Of a DNA stretch of 64,000 nucleotides, positions 17,801 through 24,920 are shown in pieces; the stretch's first letter is position 1, and each line of letters starts with the position of its first letter. The DNA is from Arthrobacter castelli DSM 16402 (GTDB lineage: Bacteria; Actinomycetota; Actinomycetes; Actinomycetales; Micrococcaceae), in NCBI RefSeq assembly GCF_000430705.1, contig NZ_AUMN01000012.1, positions 89,657 to 153,656 on the forward strand, read 5' to 3'. The notes under the pieces were generated by a model. It saw only the letters and a program-made list of their open reading frames with translations. It was not told where the DNA came from and ran no database searches. The translations under genes were made by a program, and so were the position numbers.

Positions 17801-20461
17801 CGGGTCGAAATAGCCGGCCTGGGCGGCGATGCCGTTCTCGTCCACGCCGGTCAATACCGCCATATTCCGGCCGCCGGTGAGCCGCCACGCATCGAAATGG
17901 TTATCGTCGGCCGGATCAGCCTGGCCCGACTGGGCCCGATGTTCTGCGTAAACGGTTGAACCGGCCTTGATGTCGTTGGAGTAGCGCACCCGCCTGGCTT
18001 CGGTGGCCAGGGTCGATGCAATCCACGGGTCGAGCGCAAACCGGTTCGCGGCAGGCTCGTCGAAGTCGAAAGCGCCCTGTCCGTCATATTCGCGATGCTG
18101 CTCAATGAAGTCCACCGGGTGCTTAGTGCCGTACAACTTCGAATACACCCCGTTCAGCGAGGCACCTTCGCCGACCTCGCTGCGGCCCGAAACCAGGTCG
18201 GAGGCGACCTGATATTCGATCTGCTCAGTCATCATCTGTTCATAGCCGCGCAGCAGGGTGCGCTCTTCGACCGACCCGGTCTCACCCGGAACCTGGGCGG
18301 CGATTCGCGCCTCATAGCCGGGCACGATCAGGGCATTCTCGCCGCCGGCGAATTCAGTCACGATCTCACCGTGGTCACCGACGTCGAAAATCTGGCCGAT
18401 TTCGCCGCTGACTGTCGAAGCCGAGCCGTCGCGGCGCATCTTCTGCCCGCGCCACTTGATCACGCTCTGGTCGTCAATACGCACGTCGGCCTCTTCAACG
18501 GCGTTGCGCTGAAGGCTGGAGACCACCGTCTGCCCGGCGCGGCGGATGAAGTCACTGTCATGTTCATTGACGGGAACGGATGCTGACTCGTTGAAGCGCA
18601 CCAGTCGGTCCTTGAACCGCCCCGACTGGAATCCGGTGCCCATCATTTCGGACGGGGCGACGTTGATCCGGCGCAACGCCGATGCCAGATTGTCCAGGTT
18701 CGACCACTGTCCCGATGAGCTGGTCATATATTTGGCCACCCGCATCGGATCGAAACGCTGCTCGACCAGTTGTCCGTGTGCGTCAACCCGCGATTCGCAC
18801 TCGATGGTGCCGATAACCTCGTCGAGGACTTCATCGGCGTGGGCCCTTACCTTCTCCGGTGAGCTGCCGCCGTAGATCAGGTTGCCAAAGTCCGGTTCAA
18901 CACCGTCTTCGGCGGATAGTTCGCCGATCGCGCCGAGGCGCTGCTGGTACATCTCTTCAGTCGCACCCGGGCGCAACAGCTGCTCCCGGTTTCCGGCCAG
19001 CACGTCCCAGTAAGAGCGCTGGATCGCCGCAACTTCGGTGTCGGCCGAGAATTCAGGCTCAAGTGTTTCGGCACCGTCGAATTCAATATCGGGCCTCTGG
19101 CGTTCATAATCAGCGATCAGCCCTTCCACGTCGAGCGCGTTCGACAGGTTCGCCCGGGCGCTGTCCACTGCTCCGGCCAGATAGGCTTCGGCCGGTTCGG
19201 CGTCGACGAAGTATTCGGGCAGAGACCGGTCGGTGCCGTTGCGGCGGATGAAGACTTTTGAGCCATCGCGCGGTTGTTCGCCGGCGACCCGGTGATCAGC
19301 AATGGCGAACATCGAAATCTTGCCGACGTGATAGCTGTCCTCAATCTCGGACGGCTCCAGGGGCCCGTCGCGGCCGCGACGTGCCATTTCCGTGTGGGTG
19401 CTGCCCGTGGCACCGACGGCAACGCCGGGTTGATCCTTGCGCTGCAGCGGCCGGCCCTGACAGAAACGAAGCAGATCGACGGCCTCGGCGGGGCTCGGCG
19501 TATGTGTGGCGTACTTACCGCCGCCGATCTTGTGGTTGGTCGAATAGCGCATCACCATACCGTTGTCATAAATCCGGGCACCGGCATAGTCTTCGTGATC
19601 GCGGGTCTCGGTCAGGCGCACGTTCATACCGGTGCCGGAGACGCGGGCTTTGATCTGACCGGGGTTCTGATCCTTGAGCACCTCGTAGTCCAGACCCTGG
19701 CTCTGTAGTTCTTCGAGGATCGCCACAGACCGGCCCAACGCCGCCGGCGACATGAACCGGTTACGGTCGATCCGGCCGGTGCGCGGATCCCGGCCGCCGT
19801 CAATGACCCAGTTGCGCACCTGGTCATACTCTGCCGCGCTCATCTTGTCCATCAGTGCAGTCAGGCCCGAGGCGTCCTCGTCGCTCATCGCCCGGCCGGA
19901 CTCAACGGCCTTGCCATCACCATCGAGCTTCCACACCATCATCGGACCGCATTCGGGCGAGGACAGCCGGCCGGTCTGCCCGCCGACGGCACGTTCGATC
20001 GTCTCGTCGGGCACATAGCTCAATGCCGTGCCTGCATTTTTGATGGTCGCCCGCTCGGACCAGTCGGGGTCATAGGGACTGATCGGCAAGGCGGGGGAGG
20101 GGGAGGGGCGTGACCCGAAGCCGACCCGGCTCATGAAGGCCGCCTGCAGCCGCTGATAGTTCTCATTCGTCGGGCTGTGACCACCGTCGGCGTTGGCAAA
20201 GACCGGCTGATAGCCGGGCACCGATTCACCGATCGCGGCATCGACCGCCGTCAGCAGGTGTGAAACCTGCAGGTCCGGATTGGCCATGGTCAAACCTGGT
20301 GAAGACGCATCGATGGTGGACAGATGCTCATCAACACGGGCCCGAATCTCTTTTGCCTGCGAGATCGGGATCACCATTCCGGTCTGACTCCTGGCCTGCG
20401 AGATCGCATCATAATAAAGACCTTCATAAAAATACTTGCGCAGACCGTTTCTCTTTTGCAT
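14828..20461 (-). CDS. Single-chain two-barrel RNA polymerase-like protein
   Basis: A 1877-residue protein carrying the ordered core motifs of multisubunit RNA polymerase. Beta-like: ADDPIVIS (D976, D977), recalling EDAI; GDKLSDLHGNKG with K1006 and K1014, the same 8-residue spacing as the paired catalytic-site lysines of E. coli beta; then MDVVMSPFSLISRRNAG (around 1054), recalling VDIVLNPLGVPSRMNIG. Beta'-like: WRDPVL (R1394), recalling NRAPTL; DFDGD (D1430, D1432, D1434), the Mg-binding triad; and TYPVTQSILQSKH (Q1638, K1644), recalling the trigger-helix EPGTQLTMRTFH. About 950 N-terminal residues are unrecognised. Both barrels on one chain recall YonO of phage SPbeta and crAss-like phage polymerases. 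No sigma factor or alpha homologue is nearby. It heads a minus-strand operon inside the conjugation region, so transcription of element genes is the likely role (inferred). Confidence 0.85.
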   Translation of the reverse strand: MQKRNGLRKYFYEGLYYDAISQARSQTGMVIPISQAKEIRARVDEHLSTIDASSPGLTMANPDLQVSHLLTAVDAAIGESVPGYQPVFANADGGHSPTNENYQRLQAAFMSRVGFGSRPSPSPALPISPYDPDWSERATIKNAGTALSYVPDETIERAVGGQTGRLSSPECGPMMVWKLDGDGKAVESGRAMSDEDASGLTALMDKMSAAEYDQVRNWVIDGGRDPRTGRIDRNRFMSPAALGRSVAILEELQSQGLDYEVLKDQNPGQIKARVSGTGMNVRLTETRDHEDYAGARIYDNGMVMRYSTNHKIGGGKYATHTPSPAEAVDLLRFCQGRPLQRKDQPGVAVGATGSTHTEMARRGRDGPLEPSEIEDSYHVGKISMFAIADHRVAGEQPRDGSKVFIRRNGTDRSLPEYFVDAEPAEAYLAGAVDSARANLSNALDVEGLIADYERQRPDIEFDGAETLEPEFSADTEVAAIQRSYWDVLAGNREQLLRPGATEEMYQQRLGAIGELSAEDGVEPDFGNLIYGGSSPEKVRAHADEVLDEVIGTIECESRVDAHGQLVEQRFDPMRVAKYMTSSSGQWSNLDNLASALRRINVAPSEMMGTGFQSGRFKDRLVRFNESASVPVNEHDSDFIRRAGQTVVSSLQRNAVEEADVRIDDQSVIKWRGQKMRRDGSASTVSGEIGQIFDVGDHGEIVTEFAGGENALIVPGYEARIAAQVPGETGSVEERTLLRGYEQMMTEQIEYQVASDLVSGRSEVGEGASLNGVYSKLYGTKHPVDFIEQHREYDGQGAFDFDEPAANRFALDPWIASTLATEARRVRYSNDIKAGSTVYAEHRAQSGQADPADDNHFDAWRLTGGRNMAVLTGVDENGIAAQAGYFDPVMTGSATNQGIVRYLTTDAQVSTDGRISPGDPETVTGARAPLMTRPELETMQFDPFDRQQMTASTLMQSSKVTSPTGTAMMTFGGWTADDPIVISREFSEGNRIHGAGGGMRDLVAGDKLSDLHGNKGVVSLVVDRDMEPEQARRQDLEQEVAWFRDNPDMDVVMSPFSLISRRNAGSAREMLGGEVSDLHAPGVDAAQSGTLGQMRFMVTHMAVDEKTKIYDDEDVSAGRGRKASSQLAWALQSQDSPAIMAEFYGHNSGAEANLREFMLTVGVDMEADGTLRVVGRDEDHTGLSHEGIDDRPERRLFAMPDLVHTSNGGLHTTAMRRSFGELIGDKGGDLEIPFPLTYPTGEQTEPVTDSSWKMPVLSSHLRSGQEFEDGTTVTHDYTNRYLDVHMQACKYRSMQKKLDGGSLSQDKREELTDGMGKAAVQAQRKFESITGDLQNRVFSQKKNIFKTGLMSSKLADSATAVWTADPRLDIDQVALSPVMAGQLGLAEDDHALIWRDPVLRDAGMRYMRVAVDERLTGVAINPVMDQCFDGDFDGDAVAVVRLHHEAAKTEAMDKLSVPANLLDTGVKSEAGTHPFAMQISLDTQAALSKSSELRDELDSLSGETNLAVMGADSEPDDVTRARYEDITGQLSDFYRDAQRNEFGSALRFDDQQAHLDSVEAVCVDTGAKGNQRKLDDYARYLGEDGQPGMTRADQEASMFATAIKAHGTGLGGSYSQRAVRALGNKDLKAVLEVTYPVTQSILQSKHSASEARHKYDMLQGPGRDLWRGRKLEHDGPGSWKPVFEDGEPVAATEQEWTGQFIDFYEAPDGFNVSVNPEYVERVAAALTDPKTGRVRNLEEDVSLQGSLMDRMAYGGDFSDLLTAADNHENLFDGDRNEQFASIATAAARTETRTQLDRLAEPGFEPAEPVIADAVIKRDVIAGDHVSARARGEGRRSKQAVAAGGPRSQPVAATAGAPSYTPSIAITTPTADDEYEMGG

Positions 20462-20640
20462 GATTAATCGCCTCCGTTGGAGTGATCGGATACATAACTC
20501 TATATAGAGTATACCCGATTATTCGCAATGATGAGTCTAATAATCATCATTGGATCTCAAACATGAGTGCGAAGCCGCCGACGGCAACAGATTCTTCCCG
20601 GCAAAACCCGCCAACCGCCATTACCCAAGACCGGCGATCA
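20462..20640 (-). promoter_or_regulatory. AT-rich promoter island with 14-bp palindrome
   Basis: Upstream of the polymerase-like gene lies a perfect palindrome ACTCTATATAGAGT (20497-20510). On the minus strand TTGCGA and TATATA are separated by 16 bases, a possible sigma70-type promoter with the palindrome over its -10 region. A repressor site is plausible. Related CTC-TATA-GAG sequences occur upstream of other minus-strand units (27069-27082, 40562-40570). Confidence 0.55.
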
Positions 20641-20659
20641 TCCACGATGACCTGCAAGA

Positions 20660-20700
20660 ATGCCGGCGGTGCCCTGACGAAATCAGGGCACCGCCGGCAT
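20660..20700 (-). terminator. Perfect 18-bp hairpin terminator
   Basis: Arms 20660-20677 and 20683-20700 are perfectly complementary around CGAAA. It lies 25 bases past the stop of the coupling-protein gene, as expected for its terminator. No T-run on the minus strand. Confidence 0.7.
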
Positions 20701-20725
20701 CTGTCATCGGACGAACCAGCCGACC

Positions 20726-23700
20726 TCAGGCGTTATGCATCTCAAGAGCCATTGCCCGGTCGAAGGCACCGCCGGCCAGCGGCTCCCAGCTCGGCTGCGC
20801 GGCCAGAAAAAGGTAGAAATCCGCGTGGATCTTCATCGTCCCCACAGCCTGCAGGTCATTGGCGGTGATCTCTTCGTCCGCATATATCCGTGAATTTTCA
20901 TCCGCGGCCGAATCATTGAGCTTGCGTGCGGCATCGACATAAGCGGCAGTTCGCACCGGCGTGATATAGGTACGCGTCCCGTCGGCGCTGCGCAGTTCGT
21001 CGTCGCCGCCGACCGAGAAATGCTCCCGGTCCTGGTGCATGTCCCGCATCACCGACTTGTACGCCTCGGCAATCGGCCCGTCCAGATTCTTCACCTTCGC
21101 CGTGCCGTCGGGCTGGACCAGCATGTCCTGGCTGATCGTGGAGTCGGCATACACGAGCCGGGCCCGCTGTGCCGCCGTCGCCCCTCGTGTCTCGGCCTGA
21201 GCCTGGGCCTCGATATTCTCGACCACCTGGTCCTCATCGAAGATCATTGAGGCCCCGCCGTCGACATCCATTTCCGCCGGTGCGTGCGGGTCTCCGTTTT
21301 GTTCCGAGTTGACTTTCATCTGCACCAGCTCCATGACCTCGTCGGAATAGAGGTCCGGGTCCAGTCGGGCAATATCGACATCCTGGTATCCATAACTCTC
21401 CTGATACGTATGCTTCGCATCCGGTGCATGGATTGCCTGGCGCATGCGCTTATCAAGCATCTTGCTGAAATCGGGCTGATTCTTGCGCACATCGAAGTCC
21501 AGCGCCGACGACAGCGTCGGGATCGTCTGCAGCGAATACTCATGTCCGGGATGCTTAATAGTATTTTTGAGCAGCCGCCAGCTCATCGGCATCACCGTTT
21601 CATTGCGGTTCCACACCGGCGCATCGCCGGCGCGGAAGACGATCGAGTTGCGCGGCGGAATGAAGGCCATGTCGTTATAACTGATGACCGGCTCCTTCTC
21701 CGTGCTCATCGTGTATGAAACATGACCCTCGGCCGTGCCGCCAACGACCTTGTCCAGGTCCTGGCTGATCTGCTTGGAGTTGATGTGTGAAACATGAGTC
21801 GTACCCGACATCTTCTCCAGCGTCTCGATCATCGAATCGTCGGTCGACTTCAGATAGATGATATTCGAGACATTGCCCTGTACGATCCTATCCGTGTCTT
21901 CCCCGTAAACGTTCCTTAATTGTTGCAACGTCTGGAGAATGAGCGTGAATTGCTGTTCCTGACCCAAACCGACAGAAAGCATTGTTTCAAAATTCGCAAT
22001 GCCATGTCCGTCCGACTGCAGGTTGCCCAGTTCATCAAGCATGAACCGTGTCTTATACAACGGCTTCTGGTTGGACTTGGTCATGTACGACTTGTCGAAG
22101 TTCAGGTCCACCAGCTGCTTGACCAGAATCAGTACGAGTTTGGCGTATTTCATCAGGTGCGGGGGAGTGACCAGAAATACCGCCTTGGGCGCTTCACTGT
22201 ATCGGACCATCAATTGGGTGATGGCCCTGGCATCACCGGTGACTTTCTCCGGAACACCCGATTGGGACAGATCAAGGCGATCCTGCGGATACGTCGTATC
22301 TGCCGGCCTGTATGAAGTGATTGCACCATCGGCTTGGCCGTCAGCCTGATCATCAGCACGGACAGCCTTGAGTTCACGCAGCACCCCGTTTTTGACAATC
22401 TTCTGTCCCGTGACCGGCTCGATCACATAATGACGGCCGCCCAGCGAGACCTGGTAGTTCTTCTTGAAGTGGAAATAGAACGTGCGCATCAGCATCTTCG
22501 ACTGCGGGTTCACCAGTTCGAGCTTAAGCCAGGCCTGCTCGCCGGGAAATTTGCCCTTGAAGTAATATCTGGCCCAGCCTTCGCGGGAGACGATGTCGGA
22601 ATGATCGAAGTCTTCGCCGAGGGGCTCAGTGAACATCGAATCCCCGTAGGCCGACCATACGGCCTGCTGGCCGATCAGCCGGTTGCGCTTGAGGAAGTTG
22701 ATTGAAAACCGCACGCCCAGCCGGCGCGGAAACGACAATCCGCCCAGATCCGTGTTCTGGCTTGGCTTGCCACTGGTCAACGTTGAAATGGTCGGGTCGG
22801 TGAAAAAGCTCATTGCAGTAATGGCGATGCCATAGACCGACGCCAACATTTTCTCCGCTGAAGCCATGGCCCGCAGGGCATTGTTCGCGTTGCCGATCAG
22901 CGTACGCATGGTGTTGGTCGGCAGCGCGTCGGTGGCATTGAAGTAGAGAGTGAGCATGTCCTGCTCAGGCTGGCCTTCCCACAAAAACGCCTGCTTCGCC
23001 GCGGCAGCCCTTTCGATCTCCAGCCCTTCCTGGTCATCGTCGAATTCACCGGCCTTGGCGCGCTTGTCCAGCTCGGCCTCGGGATTCTTCAGCTTCTTCG
23101 AGGTTAGCTGCACGAACAATTGATAGCAGTTGTAGAGGGTGACCTGGCCCCACATGTCATCGAGGTTGCCCTCGAGCGTCTCCAGGTCCATCCCGGTCCT
23201 CGCGGCCTGCTCGCGCAGCTCTCGCTCTTCTTCCAGATAAAAGTCGATCAGGCCGTATGCGGCACGCTTGAAAGCATTATTGGCCGCGTTGGGCCAGACC
23301 GGATCCTCACTGCCGTCGACCGGGAAGAAGACATCGGCGATGTTTTCCACATACAGCGCGCATTTGGTCGAATCGCCTTCGCGTGCCGCGTCGGCGGCCA
23401 TGCCCAGGGGGTTGTAAATATCGGTCTTCATCGAGTTAATAAGATTGAACTGCACCGGCTCATACCCGCGAGTGACGAACGGAATGTAATTTTTCACCAG
23501 CAGTTCGCCCTTGGGGTCATTGATGACCATGTTCGACGGGTTGATCTCACGGCTCCACATGTCCAGCATGGGTTCGATGTAGCCCTGGCCTTTACCCGCG
23601 CGGGTGATGGCCAGCACCATCGTGTTCACCGGCGCGGTGTCGACGACGTAGGCACCGGCCGGACGCTGGACCTCATAATCGGGAAAATCCCAGTCATCGT

Positions 23701-24790
23701 TGATCAGGTCATTGACCCTTTTATACGTGCCGAGCCTGTCCCGGTCGCGACCATCGGCGTTATATGGAATGGCCGTGGTGTCGTATCTCTTGCGCAGGTC
23801 CTTGTCATCGGGCAGTTCCGACGCGGTAAACAGAGCCTCGCCGAATTCTTCGTCAATGATCGGTTTCCGGTCAGTGATCAGCTTGCCGTCTTCGTCGTCC
23901 AGGGCCTCGCCGGCGTAATAGAGAACATTGCCGTTGTCATCGAACGTGTCGGCCTCGGCGCGACGGGCGACATCGATCTTTTTCAGCCCTTTCTTCGCCA
24001 GCATCGCATGGCTGATCATTGACGAGGCCTGCACGCTCGAATGCGCGCCGGCGTCGGGAAACCAGTCGAACTTGCGCTGGATTTCTTCGGGCAGGGCAAT
24101 ATGCTGATCATTCTCGTGCTGGTTGATGTCGGCGGTGTCATTGGCCAGGTTGGCTTTCTTGACCCGCTTGCCCGACCATGCGCCCGTGATCGTGGCCACC
24201 AACAGCCCCAGGCCCAGGGACAGAAACAGCTTGAACCCGGAGACGGCACCCAGATACGGGCCCACTGTCATCGTCGACAGATCTGTCGGCGACGCCGCGA
24301 CGGCATCAGAGGCAGGGCCAGCCTGTGCTTGTTGTTTCGCCGCGGTGTACCAGCCGGGCACCGGCACCGCCTCCGCTGTGGGATAGCAGTCGCTGGCGGG
24401 CAGGCCCTGGTCACTGAGCTGGCGGAAGCATGGGGCCACATCGCCGCCGGTGACCGTCTGCATCGTCTTGGCGTAGTACGGACCCACGTCGCCGCCACCG
24501 CTGCCGCCGCTAGCGCCGCTGCCGAAACCGTCGATGATCGAGCCCGCCGCGACCAGGGCCATCGCGATCAGTGAGTACAGCACCCAGGCGGCGACCGTGA
24601 CGAATACGCCCGCGACAGCGGCCCCGACCCGGCCGGGCGTGGGCGAACGCAGTCGCTCGCGCTTGCTTCGATCCAGCTGCTGAGAACTGTGCACGTCCCG
24701 GTGTCCGAGTGTCTGTTCCGGGTCTCTGGCCGAGATCTTGTCCCAGCTGTCGGCCTTCGGTGCACGCGCCTTCCGTTTGCTACCGGCCAT
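20726..24790 (-). CDS. TraG/VirD4-type conjugative coupling protein
   Basis: A 1354-residue protein. Two membrane helices (about 55-80 and 181-203) enclose a glycine-rich, cysteine-containing external loop. The cytoplasmic ATPase has Walker A ITRAGKGQG (K400) followed by NDPKGE, and Walker B FMLDELGNL (D919), then LILQTLQQLRNVYGED, the TraG/VirD4 signature. Coupling proteins bring the relaxase-DNA complex to the mating channel and pump DNA. The 519 residues between Walker A and B are about twice the usual spacing, implying a large inserted domain. AGGAG precedes the ATG. A terminator upstream (24821-24877) suggests partly separate expression from the coiled-coil gene. Confidence 0.9.
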   Translation of the reverse strand: MAGSKRKARAPKADSWDKISARDPEQTLGHRDVHSSQQLDRSKRERLRSPTPGRVGAAVAGVFVTVAAWVLYSLIAMALVAAGSIIDGFGSGASGGSGGGDVGPYYAKTMQTVTGGDVAPCFRQLSDQGLPASDCYPTAEAVPVPGWYTAAKQQAQAGPASDAVAASPTDLSTMTVGPYLGAVSGFKLFLSLGLGLLVATITGAWSGKRVKKANLANDTADINQHENDQHIALPEEIQRKFDWFPDAGAHSSVQASSMISHAMLAKKGLKKIDVARRAEADTFDDNGNVLYYAGEALDDEDGKLITDRKPIIDEEFGEALFTASELPDDKDLRKRYDTTAIPYNADGRDRDRLGTYKRVNDLINDDWDFPDYEVQRPAGAYVVDTAPVNTMVLAITRAGKGQGYIEPMLDMWSREINPSNMVINDPKGELLVKNYIPFVTRGYEPVQFNLINSMKTDIYNPLGMAADAAREGDSTKCALYVENIADVFFPVDGSEDPVWPNAANNAFKRAAYGLIDFYLEEERELREQAARTGMDLETLEGNLDDMWGQVTLYNCYQLFVQLTSKKLKNPEAELDKRAKAGEFDDDQEGLEIERAAAAKQAFLWEGQPEQDMLTLYFNATDALPTNTMRTLIGNANNALRAMASAEKMLASVYGIAITAMSFFTDPTISTLTSGKPSQNTDLGGLSFPRRLGVRFSINFLKRNRLIGQQAVWSAYGDSMFTEPLGEDFDHSDIVSREGWARYYFKGKFPGEQAWLKLELVNPQSKMLMRTFYFHFKKNYQVSLGGRHYVIEPVTGQKIVKNGVLRELKAVRADDQADGQADGAITSYRPADTTYPQDRLDLSQSGVPEKVTGDARAITQLMVRYSEAPKAVFLVTPPHLMKYAKLVLILVKQLVDLNFDKSYMTKSNQKPLYKTRFMLDELGNLQSDGHGIANFETMLSVGLGQEQQFTLILQTLQQLRNVYGEDTDRIVQGNVSNIIYLKSTDDSMIETLEKMSGTTHVSHINSKQISQDLDKVVGGTAEGHVSYTMSTEKEPVISYNDMAFIPPRNSIVFRAGDAPVWNRNETVMPMSWRLLKNTIKHPGHEYSLQTIPTLSSALDFDVRKNQPDFSKMLDKRMRQAIHAPDAKHTYQESYGYQDVDIARLDPDLYSDEVMELVQMKVNSEQNGDPHAPAEMDVDGGASMIFDEDQVVENIEAQAQAETRGATAAQRARLVYADSTISQDMLVQPDGTAKVKNLDGPIAEAYKSVMRDMHQDREHFSVGGDDELRSADGTRTYITPVRTAAYVDAARKLNDSAADENSRIYADEEITANDLQAVGTMKIHADFYLFLAAQPSWEPLAGGAFDRAMALEMHNA

Positions 24791-24820
24791 GAGTTACGCT
24801 CCTGTGTCTGTCTTGTATCT

Positions 24821-24877
24821 AAAAACGTCAACAGTGCGTGCCCCGCCTGCTATGACGACGACGCGCGCACTGTTGAC
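24821..24877 (-). terminator. Rho-independent terminator between coiled-coil and coupling-protein genes
   Basis: A 12-bp perfect stem (24827-24838 with 24866-24877) is followed on the minus strand by GTTTTTAGA. It lies 44 bases past the stop of the coiled-coil gene and 30 bases before the coupling-protein start, so it may act as an attenuator between them. Confidence 0.7.
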
Positions 24878-24920
24878 CTCATGTTCTGTTCGACGTCTCT
24901 CGTCCATGTCGTAGTGACGA

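Noticed and set aside
14828..20461. Alternative reading of the giant protein as a conjugative primase or helicase
   Set aside because: No Walker A, TOPRIM or zinc-finger primase motif is visible, whereas five RNAP motifs appear in the correct order and spacing.
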